Assembly: GCA_937925845.1 (NCBI GenBank)
Contig: CALAML010000045.1
Location: 65,616 to 129,615 of the forward strand
Direction of reading: 5' to 3'
From: an uncultured Acidimicrobiales bacterium
Lineage (GTDB): Bacteria > Actinomycetota > Acidimicrobiia > Acidimicrobiales > CALAML01
DNA: 64,000 nucleotides
In this document: positions 16,967 to 26,572 of the stretch, one piece after another
How the letters are laid out: each line of letters starts with the position of its first letter
Numbering within the stretch: the stretch's first letter is position 1
Made by a program: the position numbers and the translations under genes
Notes under the pieces: model-generated
The model's database searches: none
What the model was told of the DNA's origin: nothing
What the model saw: the letters and a program-made list of their open reading frames with translations, nothing else

Positions 16967-18883
16967 ATGATGCCTCCTCGACGGGTCGTTGTTGCCGGAC
17001 TCAGTGCATTTGTGCTGATTGCCTCGGCTACGCCCCGCCTCTCCGGCGCCCAGGACAACTTCGCTGACACCAGCGTCCAGTCCCGGACCGGCGAACCCCG
17101 TACCGACCAACTCACCCTGCCCGACGGCACGGTGATCAGCCTGGACGGCACGGTCATCACGCCCGGCGACGGCAACCATGCCGGTGCCAACGGCGGCGAC
17201 GGTACGGCAACCGCACGTCCCAATGGCGGTGACGACTCTGGAGGTGGGGGTAGCTCCGATGGATCGGTACCGGTTGTTGTGGATGGCCAGAACGAAGCCG
17301 GCCTTGAGATTCCCGCCGACGGGCCCGATGTGGACCTGGTCGAGCAGCCGATAACCAACGGTGCTGGATCAAACCCGGCGAACCCCAACCAGCAGCCCGG
17401 CCCGTCGGCTCAACCCGGCCAAGCAGGCCAAGCCGATCAAGCAGGCCAAGCCGATCAAGCAGGTCAGGCCGCTAAGCCCGGCGCTCCCAACAACCCCGGC
17501 CAAGCTCAACCCGGCCAGGGGCAGGGGAGGGGACCGGGTCAGGGCGAGGCCAACAGCGCCAACGGCCAGCCGACGGCCGACGGCGAGGCGGCTCCAGAGC
17601 CCCTCAGCGAAGAAGAACTTGCCGCCCAGGCGGCGCGACAGGCCGAACTCGACGAAGCGACCCGCTCCTATGGCCGGATCCAGGGCGAGATGCGGGCCGC
17701 CTTCGAAGCGCTGGCCCAACTCACCACCAAACTCGAGTCGGCCGAGCGCAGACTGGAGTGGGCACAGGAGCGCCTCGCAGCAAGCGAGGCCGACCTTGAA
17801 GCGGCCGCGGCCACCCGCAAGGACGCTCTTGATGTCTGGGTTGTGGCCGCCCGACGAGCCGCATACGCCCGAGCCGAGATGAACCTTTCCGCTGGAGCCG
17901 CCTACCGATCGGCGCCGGCCAGCGACTCGGCGATTCTTGCCCTGCTCTCCGACGGCCAGGTCGACCAGGCCCGAACCTCGCAGATTTACCGCGGCTCCCT
18001 GCTCGACCATCTCGACCAGGTGGCCCACGACACCCAGGAACTGCTCGACGGCGCCAACCAGAACCTCGACGACGCCCGGACCGTAGCTACCGCAGCCGAG
18101 GAGCTCCGTAACTCAGCCAAGACCCGGCGCAATAGCGAACGGGCCGAACGGGACAAGCTCAAGGCGTTTGTGAACGTGGGCACCGATGAGTTCGAGGCGC
18201 TTTCGGCCCAGGCCTCCAGCTTCGGCTTCACCCGAGCTCAGATGGCGGCTCAAGCCATTGGTCAGCGGGCCGGCCTCGACGGCATCGGCCAACTTCTGGC
18301 GTGGGCTCAATCGGCTCAACCCGAGTGGGACTTCGCCGTTTCGCCGCCGCTTGGCAAACCACTCGAGAACCTGGTGATGACCTCCCCGTTTGGGGAGCGT
18401 TTCCACCCGGTCTACCGATCCTGGAAGCTGCACCGTGGCATCGACTACGGCGCACCCATGGGTACCCCGATTCTGGCTACCGCCGACGGCGTCGTCTTCC
18501 TCGCCGAAGTGCGCGGCGGCTACGGCAACGCGGTGGTGATCGATCACGGGAATTCGTTGGCCACCGTGAACGCCCACCTCCAGGCCTACAACGTGGTTGC
18601 CGGCGACGAAGTCAAAGCCGGCGACGTGATCGGCTTTGTTGGTTCCACCGGCGTGTCGACCGGCCCCCACCTGCACTTCGAAACCCGTATCAAGGGCGCG
18701 GCGGTGCAGCCCCTGGCCTTTGGCCTGGTCGACCTTGTGGAACTCGCAGAAGGCGTAGGCGGCAACGATCACAACCAGATCGGCGACCCGATCACCAACA
18801 CGGATCCCGGGGTGGCTCTCGACCAAAGGCTCGACACCGTGGAGCCAGAAACTGACAACAACGCGATCAGCCAGGGCGGATAA
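16967..18883 (+). CDS. Secreted M23 peptidase (LytM-like) with coiled-coil and low-complexity linker
   Basis: HRGIDYGAPMGTPILATADGVV...GYGNAVVIDHG...GPHLHFETR; signal peptide; coiled-coil AQLTTKLESAERRLEWAQERL. Confidence 0.88.
   Translation: MMPPRRVVVAGLSAFVLIASATPRLSGAQDNFADTSVQSRTGEPRTDQLTLPDGTVISLDGTVITPGDGNHAGANGGDGTATARPNGGDDSGGGGSSDGSVPVVVDGQNEAGLEIPADGPDVDLVEQPITNGAGSNPANPNQQPGPSAQPGQAGQADQAGQADQAGQAAKPGAPNNPGQAQPGQGQGRGPGQGEANSANGQPTADGEAAPEPLSEEELAAQAARQAELDEATRSYGRIQGEMRAAFEALAQLTTKLESAERRLEWAQERLAASEADLEAAAATRKDALDVWVVAARRAAYARAEMNLSAGAAYRSAPASDSAILALLSDGQVDQARTSQIYRGSLLDHLDQVAHDTQELLDGANQNLDDARTVATAAEELRNSAKTRRNSERAERDKLKAFVNVGTDEFEALSAQASSFGFTRAQMAAQAIGQRAGLDGIGQLLAWAQSAQPEWDFAVSPPLGKPLENLVMTSPFGERFHPVYRSWKLHRGIDYGAPMGTPILATADGVVFLAEVRGGYGNAVVIDHGNSLATVNAHLQAYNVVAGDEVKAGDVIGFVGSTGVSTGPHLHFETRIKGAAVQPLAFGLVDLVELAEGVGGNDHNQIGDPITNTDPGVALDQRLDTVEPETDNNAISQGG
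17413..17466 (+). repeat. 18-bp in-frame tandem repeat (GQAGQADQ)
   Basis: caagcaggccaagccgat repeated about three times, encoding QAGQAD. Confidence 0.7.
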
Positions 18884-18978
18884 CTCGAAGACCGTTCACC
18901 CCAAAAGTCGATTTCGAATCCCGTGGAGCCGCATAACACACTGCTCGGTGTCACCGGTCGCTGGTAGAGTCGCACGCC

Positions 18979-19977
18979 GTGAGTGGAACTGCCGGAGTAG
19001 CCATCAGGGCCGTTGGTCTTGAACGATCTTTCGACGATGTTCAGGCGGTGCGCGGCATCGACCTGGCCGTGGCCGAAGGCGAAATCTACGGGTTTCTCGG
19101 GCCGAACGGAGCGGGCAAATCAACCGTGGTCCGCATGCTTTGCACCCTTTTGGCACCAACCGCCGGCACCGCCGAGGTTGCCGGCTATGACGTGGCGAGG
19201 AATGCCGACGAAGTACGGCTCCGTATCGGCGTTGCCCTTCAGGACGCGGCGCTCGATGACAAACAGAGCGGCCGAGAAGTGCTGCTGTTGCAGGCCCAGC
19301 TCTACGGGCTCACCAAGAGTGAAGCTCAAATCCGGTTGGAGGAGGTGAGTCACATCCTGGAGATGGATGCCATCGATCGGATGATCGACACCTACTCCGG
19401 CGGTATGAAACGACGGCTCGACCTGGCCGCAGCGTTGATGCACAACCCCGATGTGTTGTTTCTCGACGAGCCCACGACCGGCCTCGATCCCACCAGTCGA
19501 AACGCGGTGTGGGAGGAAGTCCGAAGGCTGAACCAGGACCTCAACATGACCATCTTCCTCACCACCCAGTACCTCGAGGAGGCCGACCAACTGGCCGACC
19601 GAGTCGGCATCATCAACAGTGGACTCCTCGCTGCGGAAGGGACACCGGACGACCTCAAACGCAGCGTCGGCCAGGACGTCGTGGTGGTAACGGTGGCTGG
19701 CGATCCGGCGGCGGCGGTGGCCGCAGTTTCTGGGCTCGACGTGGTTGACCACGTCGATGCCAACTCGCGGACCGATCGGGGTCGACCCATCGGCGAACTC
19801 GTAGTGAGTGTCACCGACGGCCCCAAGTCCGTCAGCCCGGTGGCCGTGGCTCTCGATGCGGCCAACGTTGAGGTCCGCGATCTCACCCTTCGGGCCCCAA
19901 CCCTCGACGATGTCTTCTTCGAACTCACCGGTGGCCGCATCGGCAACGAATCCAGCGAACCGGAGGTAGTCCGATGA
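18979..19977 (+). CDS. ABC transporter ATP-binding protein (DrrA-like)
   Basis: GFLGPNGAGKSTVVRML Walker A, YSGGMKRRLDLAAALMHNPDVLFLDEPTTGLDP. Confidence 0.92.
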   Translation: MSGTAGVAIRAVGLERSFDDVQAVRGIDLAVAEGEIYGFLGPNGAGKSTVVRMLCTLLAPTAGTAEVAGYDVARNADEVRLRIGVALQDAALDDKQSGREVLLLQAQLYGLTKSEAQIRLEEVSHILEMDAIDRMIDTYSGGMKRRLDLAAALMHNPDVLFLDEPTTGLDPTSRNAVWEEVRRLNQDLNMTIFLTTQYLEEADQLADRVGIINSGLLAAEGTPDDLKRSVGQDVVVVTVAGDPAAAVAAVSGLDVVDHVDANSRTDRGRPIGELVVSVTDGPKSVSPVAVALDAANVEVRDLTLRAPTLDDVFFELTGGRIGNESSEPEVVR

Positions 19978-20840
19978 GCGACTCATCACTCAACCCCAGC
20001 AGTGCTTTTGCCGGGTCCGGTCCCGGTGATTCGCCATTGTTGGCCGGTGCGACCGTGCGGGCCCGTCGATCCAGCTTCCTCGGCGACCTCAAAGCGGTGG
20101 CCACCCGGGCCCTGCGCCTCATTCCCCGTGAGCCCGAATCAATCATCCCGGCGCTGATGATCCCGTTGTTTTTCTTTATCGTCTACATCGGCTCCCTTCA
20201 GGACGTGGCTGAAGGTGTCGCGCCCCCCGGAGTCGACTTCGACTTCAAGGCATACCAGCTGCCGGTCGCCATCGTGTTTGCGGTCACCGGCGTCTCCCGG
20301 GCCGCCAGCCTGGTCACCGATATTCAGAACGGCTACTTCGATCGGCTGTTGATGACGCCGGTGCGCCGGAGCGCCCTGCTTTTGGGGCTGATGGTGGCCG
20401 ACTTCGTGCTGGTGTGCACGCTGTGTATTCCGGTCCTGGTTCTGGGCTTCGCCGTAGGTGTCCGCTTCGAGACCGGGATTCTGGGCGTGCTGGTATTCAT
20501 CCTGCTCGGCGGGCTGTGGGGTTTGGCCTTCACCGGCTTCCCGTACGCCATCGCACTCAAGACCGGCAACCCGGCGGCGGTCAACTCCAGCTTCCTGCTG
20601 TTCTTCCCCTTCGCCTTCCTCACCACCTCGCAGCTGCCCCTCGACTTCCTCACCGGATGGCTCCGAAGCATCGCCCTGTTTAACCCCATCACCTACCTGC
20701 TCGATGGGATGAGATCGTTGGTATCGGAAGGCTGGAACGCGGCCAAACTCGGCAAAGCGTTCCTCGCCATCGCCGGGCTCGGCTCGGTGGCCTTCCCGTT
20801 GGCCTTTTCCGCGCTCCGAGGTCGGGTCTCCCAGAAGTGA
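19974..20840 (+). CDS. ABC-2 type transporter permease (DrrB-like)
   Basis: Hydrophobic; ATGA overlap with the ATPase; FLTTSQLPLDFLTGWLRSIALFNPITYLLDGMR. Confidence 0.88.
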   Translation: MSDSSLNPSSAFAGSGPGDSPLLAGATVRARRSSFLGDLKAVATRALRLIPREPESIIPALMIPLFFFIVYIGSLQDVAEGVAPPGVDFDFKAYQLPVAIVFAVTGVSRAASLVTDIQNGYFDRLLMTPVRRSALLLGLMVADFVLVCTLCIPVLVLGFAVGVRFETGILGVLVFILLGGLWGLAFTGFPYAIALKTGNPAAVNSSFLLFFPFAFLTTSQLPLDFLTGWLRSIALFNPITYLLDGMRSLVSEGWNAAKLGKAFLAIAGLGSVAFPLAFSALRGRVSQK

Positions 20841-20911
20841 TCGCCCTTGGTGGAGCGCGATCGGTATCTCTCAGGCGGGAAACTTTGGCCTCGGGTCGGG
20901 GCTGACGCGTC

Positions 20912-22732
20912 GTGGTTCTTGTTCAGGCCGACGGCGTCTCGGCGAGCCGGCCCGGCCGGCCCCTGTTTGCCGACCTTTCGCTGACGGTTGCTGTCGGCGA
21001 CCGCCTCGGGGTGGTTGGTATCAACGGCACCGGGAAGTCGACCATGTTGCGGGTGCTCACCGGCACCGAGACCCCGGAGTCAGGAACGGTGCGCCGGGGC
21101 CGCGACATCACCATGGCCGTGCTCGACCAGGCGGCGGCGCTGCCCACCGGCACGGTGCGCGAAGCGGTTGGGGAGGGGTGGCAAGCCGAAGCGGCCCTGG
21201 ACCGACTCGGCCTAAGCCCAATGCTCGACAGGCCGGTAGGCGGCCTGTCCGGCGGCGAAGCCAAACGGGTGGCCCTGGCTCGCGCTCTCGCCGCCGAAGC
21301 CGACCTGTTGGTGCTCGACGAGCCCACCAACCATCTCGACATCGAGGCCATCGGCTGGCTCGAAGATCATCTGCGCTCCCACCGCGGCGGGTTGATCCTC
21401 GTGACCCACGACCGCCACGTGCTCGACCGGGTCACCACCCGCATCCTCGAACTCGACCGCGGCGGCACCTTCATTCACGAAGGCGGCTACGACTCCTACC
21501 TCGCCGGACGCGAAGATCGCGACGCCGCCGACAAAGCGGCCAGCGTGGTGCGACGCAACCTGGCCCGCCGCGAACGCGAATGGCTCCTGCGGGGAGCCCC
21601 GGCTCGAACCTCAAAGTCGAAGCATCGCATCGCCGAAGCGGAGAAACTCATCGCCTCGGTCGACCCGGCCGCAGCAGCTCGCGAGGGCGACCTCGACCTG
21701 CACTTCGGCACGCCCCGCCTGGGCGACAAGGTGCTGGAGGCCACGAACATTGGCGCTCACCTGCCCGACGGTACCGCCCTGTTCGACAACCTGGAGTTCT
21801 CGCTCGGCCCCCGCGAACGGCTGGGGTTGATCGGCGTCAACGGTTCCGGCAAGTCGACCCTGCTCGACATCATCGCCGGCGTTCGGGAACCGGAAACCGG
21901 CTCGATCGAGGTCGGGCCCACCGTGCGCCTCGGCTACTACGACCAGCGGGGTCGGGAGCTCAACCCAAACCATCGGGTTCGCGAAGCGGTGTTTGGCGAC
22001 ACCAAGATCGACCACAACCAGTCGAAGCTGCTCGAAAGGTTCTGGTTCACCTCCGACACCCAGATGGCCCAGGTGGAGCTGCTCTCCGGGGGCGAACGGC
22101 GACGGCTCCAACTGCTCCAGGTGCTGGCCGACCGCCCCAACGTGTTACTCCTCGACGAGCCGACCAACGACCTCGACCTCGACACCCTCCGAGTGCTCGA
22201 GGACTACATCGACACCTTCCCTGGAGCGGTTGTGGTAGTCAGCCACGACCGGGCGTTCCTGGACCGCACCGTTGAAGAAGTGATCGTGTTGGACCCGGCG
22301 GCAGCCGGCTCAGCCGCAACCGGCCTACCGGTCGGCCGTCTGCCCGGCGGCTACGAGGCGTGGGTCGCGGCTCGCAAAGCCAGAGCCAAAGCAGGGACCG
22401 GAGTCGGCGGTCGCGGATCTGGCGGGAGTGGCGCCGGTGGTGCGGCAGCAGCGAAGGGTGGATCGGCAGGTTCCAAAGCCAAGGGGCCAGCCAAGGATGG
22501 GGCCGCAGCCAGCCGATCGCACTCCACGATCCGCCACGAGCTCAAGACCGTGGAGAAGGCGATGGCCAAGCTCGAAAAGAAGGTGGCCAAGCTCGAAGCC
22601 GACCTCGCCGACATCGGCGACGATCACGACAAGCTGGCCGAGATCGGCGCCGAGTTGGCCCAAGTCCAAAGCGAACACCTCGCCGCCGAAGAATCCTGGC
22701 TCGAACTCAGCGAAGAACTCGAATCCCGCTAA
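20912..22732 (+). CDS. ABC-F family ATPase (two ABC domains)
   Basis: GINGTGKSTML and GVNGSGKSTLL Walker A; two LSGGE signatures; LVLDEPTNHLDIEAIGWLEDHL. Confidence 0.92.
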   Translation: MVLVQADGVSASRPGRPLFADLSLTVAVGDRLGVVGINGTGKSTMLRVLTGTETPESGTVRRGRDITMAVLDQAAALPTGTVREAVGEGWQAEAALDRLGLSPMLDRPVGGLSGGEAKRVALARALAAEADLLVLDEPTNHLDIEAIGWLEDHLRSHRGGLILVTHDRHVLDRVTTRILELDRGGTFIHEGGYDSYLAGREDRDAADKAASVVRRNLARREREWLLRGAPARTSKSKHRIAEAEKLIASVDPAAAAREGDLDLHFGTPRLGDKVLEATNIGAHLPDGTALFDNLEFSLGPRERLGLIGVNGSGKSTLLDIIAGVREPETGSIEVGPTVRLGYYDQRGRELNPNHRVREAVFGDTKIDHNQSKLLERFWFTSDTQMAQVELLSGGERRRLQLLQVLADRPNVLLLDEPTNDLDLDTLRVLEDYIDTFPGAVVVVSHDRAFLDRTVEEVIVLDPAAAGSAATGLPVGRLPGGYEAWVAARKARAKAGTGVGGRGSGGSGAGGAAAAKGGSAGSKAKGPAKDGAAASRSHSTIRHELKTVEKAMAKLEKKVAKLEADLADIGDDHDKLAEIGAELAQVQSEHLAAEESWLELSEELESR

Positions 22733-22735
22733 GCA

Positions 22736-22780
22736 AAAGTTTGCACTTTTCGGGGTCAGGGCCAGAAAACTACAAACTTT
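22736..22780. repeat. Intergenic inverted repeat with GGGGTCAG core
   Basis: AAAGTTTG...ttcggggtcaggg...CAAACTTT. Confidence 0.5.
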
Positions 22781-22783
22781 CGG

Positions 22784-24967
22784 TTGGGTCGTCGCAGGCT
22801 CTTTAACAGGGGACCAGCTGGAGCTGAACTTCTACGATTACCGGCTGGCCCAGGACGATCTCGTTGTCGGGTGCCTCGACGTCAAGCGAGACCGGTTATG
22901 AAGGTCGGTTTACATGCAACCGCAGACATCAGGCGGTTGGTACACCGGAAATTCGTTACTGCGGTGATGGCCTCGGACACTAGCGTCGGGGTCATGCTGG
23001 CCGAGATTTCCCATTCTGCGCGCCCGAATAGAGCTGACGACCTGTCGTTTGCCGCGGTCCGATCGTTGATGGCGCGCTATCGCGGCCGGCTGACCTTTGT
23101 CACCGTATTGCGGGTGATCTCGTCGGTATTGCCGGCCCTGCACCCCTACTTCATCGCCCAACTGGCTACCTCCATCGACGAACCCGACCGGGCTGGCCGA
23201 TTCCTGGCGTTGCTCTTCTTCACCGGTTTCGCCCACTTCGTGCTGTGGACGATCTGTGACTACTACGTGGCCGCCAAGATCAACCCGCTCACCTACGAGT
23301 TCAAGCGACTGGCCTTCGACACGGTCTGGTCGGAGGACTATCAGCAGTTTGTCGATCGCCCTTCCGGCAAGGTGGCCAGCTACGTCAACGACTTACGCAA
23401 ACACAGCCTGGTGCTGTGGGACTCGGCCCACTACGGCTTCCTGCCGGTGCTCTCCGCGGTGCCGGTCTACATCGTGCTGCTCTGGCAAACCTCGGCTGGC
23501 AACGCCCTCGTCTACGGCCTGTTTCTGATCCTGGCCGGCTTTGCCCTCGCCGCGATCGGGCGACCGGTCAATGCCCGACAGCGGCACCTCACCAACATCA
23601 CTTCCGACAACACCGGCCGGGTCTTCGACTCGTTCTCCAACTTCGTGAACGTGTTCTCGTTTCGAGCCCACCGCCGAGAGATCGCCCGCAACGATACGCA
23701 GATCGATGGCCTGATCGACCAGGACATCCGAGCCACCTACGCCCTCGCGACCTACTGGGGTGCGGCCTCACTCATGATCCGGGGCCTGCTGTGGGCCGCG
23801 GTGATCGGCTTCAGCTGGTACCAGTTCGACCGGGGCGCCATCGGCTTCACCGCCATGGTCATCTCCGTCACCGTGCTGTTGGATTTCACCAACCAGTACT
23901 GGGCCGTGGTGCACCACATCGGCGAATGGATCGACAAGTCGGCCGCCTTCCGTGAGGCCTACACCTACCTGTTTCCCGGACGAAACATCGTGACCGACCC
24001 CGCCCGCTTGGCCTTGGCCGCTCGACCCGAGGACGCCGGCCTGATCGCCGCATCAGCGCCTGCGTCGGTATCTGCATCATCAGCAGCGTTAGCGACAGTG
24101 GCGGGCGCCACCGCCGCGGCCAAAGCCGCGACCAACTCGCGTTCAACAACCGCTGGCTCGGCTGGTTCCTCGGCTTCTCCATCGGCCCCCGGGACCAAGC
24201 CGGCCAGAGCAGCGCCCACGGCGCTGCGGCTCACCGATCGCATCGAGGTTCGTAACCTGCGCTTCGCCTACCCCGACGAACCCGACCGCTTGGTGCTCGA
24301 AGACGTCAGCTTCACCGTGCGGCGGGGAGAACGACTCGGAGTGGTGGGCCGAAGCGGCGAGGGAAAGTCGACGCTGGTGAAGATCCTCCTTGGTTTTTAC
24401 GCCCCGACCAGCGGCGAAGTGCTGGTCGATGGTCGCGCCGTCGGGCCGGAAGAGCTGGCCACGCTTCAGTCGTATGTTCCCCAGGACACGTCGCTGTTCC
24501 AGGAGACCATCGAGTACAACATCGGCTACGCCGAACCCGGTCCCGCTGATCCGGCCCGCATTCGCGTCGCCGCCGACAAAGCCAACATCGGATCGTTCAT
24601 CGAGTCGCTACCCGACGGCTACCAGACCTATGTGGGCGAGCGCGGCATCAAGCTCAGCCTGGGCCAACGTCAGCGGATCGCCATCGCCCGCGCCTTTCTG
24701 AAGGAAGCCGACCTGGTAATCCTCGACGAAGCCACCTCGGCCCTCGACTCCGAAACCGAAGCCAAGATTCAGGAGTCGCTGATCGAACTCTGGGAAAAAC
24801 GAGCAGCCATCGTGATCGCCCACCGACTCGCCACCCTCAACGACGTCGATCGCATCTTGGTGATCGAACACGGAAAAGTGGTGGAAGAAGGCGCCAAAGA
24901 GGATCTGCTTGCGGCACCAGGAAGATTCGCCGAAATGTGGGGCCTCCAGAGAGCCGGCCTCCACTAG
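22784..24967 (+). CDS. ABC exporter (fused TMD-NBD)
   Basis: GRSGEGKSTLVKILLGFYAPTSGEVLVDG, SLGQRQRIAIARAFLKEADLVILDEATSALDSETE; start uncertain (ATG at about 22967 also plausible). Confidence 0.88.
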   Translation: MGRRRLFNRGPAGAELLRLPAGPGRSRCRVPRRQARPVMKVGLHATADIRRLVHRKFVTAVMASDTSVGVMLAEISHSARPNRADDLSFAAVRSLMARYRGRLTFVTVLRVISSVLPALHPYFIAQLATSIDEPDRAGRFLALLFFTGFAHFVLWTICDYYVAAKINPLTYEFKRLAFDTVWSEDYQQFVDRPSGKVASYVNDLRKHSLVLWDSAHYGFLPVLSAVPVYIVLLWQTSAGNALVYGLFLILAGFALAAIGRPVNARQRHLTNITSDNTGRVFDSFSNFVNVFSFRAHRREIARNDTQIDGLIDQDIRATYALATYWGAASLMIRGLLWAAVIGFSWYQFDRGAIGFTAMVISVTVLLDFTNQYWAVVHHIGEWIDKSAAFREAYTYLFPGRNIVTDPARLALAARPEDAGLIAASAPASVSASSAALATVAGATAAAKAATNSRSTTAGSAGSSASPSAPGTKPARAAPTALRLTDRIEVRNLRFAYPDEPDRLVLEDVSFTVRRGERLGVVGRSGEGKSTLVKILLGFYAPTSGEVLVDGRAVGPEELATLQSYVPQDTSLFQETIEYNIGYAEPGPADPARIRVAADKANIGSFIESLPDGYQTYVGERGIKLSLGQRQRIAIARAFLKEADLVILDEATSALDSETEAKIQESLIELWEKRAAIVIAHRLATLNDVDRILVIEHGKVVEEGAKEDLLAAPGRFAEMWGLQRAGLH

Positions 24968-25062
24968 TCTTGAAGGTCAGCCCGGAGCCAGCGCGAGTGA
25001 GTGTTGTCACTCAGGCGACGTTTGATCTGTCGGAAGAAAGATGCGGGCGGTAGCCTTGCGCT

Positions 25063-25794
25063 ATGGCAACCGAAACGGCATCGACCGGCTCCGAACCCAC
25101 CACCGACGCAGATGTGGCCGACGAAGCCGCCACCGACGGTGAAGCCTCTGCCAACGGAGACACTCCGGCGGAAGGCTCTGTCGAGGAGGCCAGCGGCCTG
25201 GTGCTGAACGTGAGCGAGGAAGCCCGCAAGATGGTGCTCTCGCTCCAAGCCGAAGAAGACGACGCCGAGGCATTGGGCCTTCGCCTCGAGATCACCGGCG
25301 CCCAAGGTGTCGAGTACAGCTACGACCTGTCGTTCGAGACCATCGCCGACTGTGCCAACGGCTACCACGTCGAAGAATCGGAAGGGCTCACCGTGATGAT
25401 CCCCGATGACAGCGTGGAGAACCTCACAGGCGCCACCCTCGACCTGCCATCAAACTCCGCCCAGGGCGGCCTGGTGATCCGCAACCCGAACCGGCCCGAC
25501 CCGCTCGCCGGCATCGACCTCGAACTCACCGGCTCCATCAGCGACAAAGTCACCCAGCTGATCAACGCCGTCATCAACCCCGGCCTTGCCGCTCACGGCG
25601 GCTACACCACGCTGGTCAAGGTTGAAGACACCACCGTGTACCTCTCGATGGGCGGCGGCTGCCAAGGTTGTTCCATGAGCGCCATGACCATGACCGAAGG
25701 CATCCGCACCCAGCTCATGGAACTGATCCCCGAGATCACCGAAGTCGTCGACGACACCGACCACTCCGCCGGTGAGACCCCGTTCTACTCATAG
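25063..25794 (+). CDS. NfuA/NifU-like Fe-S scaffold (degenerate A-type domain plus NifU C-terminal domain)
   Basis: HGGYTTLVKVEDTTVYLSMGGGCQGCSMSAMTMTEGIRTQLMELIPEI (CxxC). Confidence 0.85.
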   Translation: MATETASTGSEPTTDADVADEAATDGEASANGDTPAEGSVEEASGLVLNVSEEARKMVLSLQAEEDDAEALGLRLEITGAQGVEYSYDLSFETIADCANGYHVEESEGLTVMIPDDSVENLTGATLDLPSNSAQGGLVIRNPNRPDPLAGIDLELTGSISDKVTQLINAVINPGLAAHGGYTTLVKVEDTTVYLSMGGGCQGCSMSAMTMTEGIRTQLMELIPEITEVVDDTDHSAGETPFYS

Positions 25795-25822
25795 CTGAGA
25801 GATTCGGACGACGAGCGCAAAA

Positions 25823-26431
25823 ATGAAGTCGCTGGCGGCATTGGTTTTTCCCGGGTTTCAAACGCTGGACTTCTTTGGCCCCATCGAAATTCTGGGTGAT
25901 CCGGCCAACGGGTTTGCTATCTCGACGGTGGCCAAGGCCACCGAACCGGTCGTCAGCCGTCACGGGCAACGGATCAGCGTCGATCGCGTCCTCGCCGATG
26001 GAACGGCCTACGACCTGTTGTTCCTTCCGGGTGGCGATTCGGCGCTGGAGGCGGCGAAGGATCCAGAGCTGATGGACTGGATACGACAAACCGCCGAGAA
26101 CGCCCAGTTGGTCATGGCCGTTTGTACCGGTTCAGTGCTCCTGGGAATGACCGGTGTGCTGGACGGACGCAAGGCGACAACCAACAAGGTCGATTTCACC
26201 GCCACCGTTCCGCTTGCGCCCAACGTGGATTGGGTCAAGGAAGCGCGTTGGGTCGAAGACGGGAAGTTCTTTACGTCCTCAGGGGTGTCGGCCGGTATGG
26301 ATATGGCGCTCGGAGCGGTCCGTCATCTGTTTGGTGCAGCACAGGCCGAAGAGACGGCCCAAGGCATCGAATACCTCTGGAACAGCGACCCCAGCAACGA
26401 CCCCTTCGCGCAACTCGAGGGTCTGATCTAA
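25823..26431 (+). CDS. DJ-1/PfpI family protein
   Basis: FPGFQTLDFFGPIEILG, MAVCTGSVLLGMTGVLDGRKATTNK. Confidence 0.88.
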   Translation: MKSLAALVFPGFQTLDFFGPIEILGDPANGFAISTVAKATEPVVSRHGQRISVDRVLADGTAYDLLFLPGGDSALEAAKDPELMDWIRQTAENAQLVMAVCTGSVLLGMTGVLDGRKATTNKVDFTATVPLAPNVDWVKEARWVEDGKFFTSSGVSAGMDMALGAVRHLFGAAQAEETAQGIEYLWNSDPSNDPFAQLEGLI

Positions 26432-26438
26432 CCGCCTG

Positions 26439-26473
26439 GGTAGCAGCCCGGCGCTATTCGTCGAGTTGCTACC
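26439..26473. terminator. Putative hairpin terminator
   Basis: GGTAGCA ... TGCTACC downstream of the PfpI gene. Confidence 0.4.
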
Positions 26474-26572
26474 TTCTGGGGCTTAGCACTGGCTTTGAAT
26501 CATCCGTTGGTTTCGGCGAGACTCGCCTTGTCGGAATCGGGGGGCTTTGACTCGTCGCCCTGACCTCACCAA

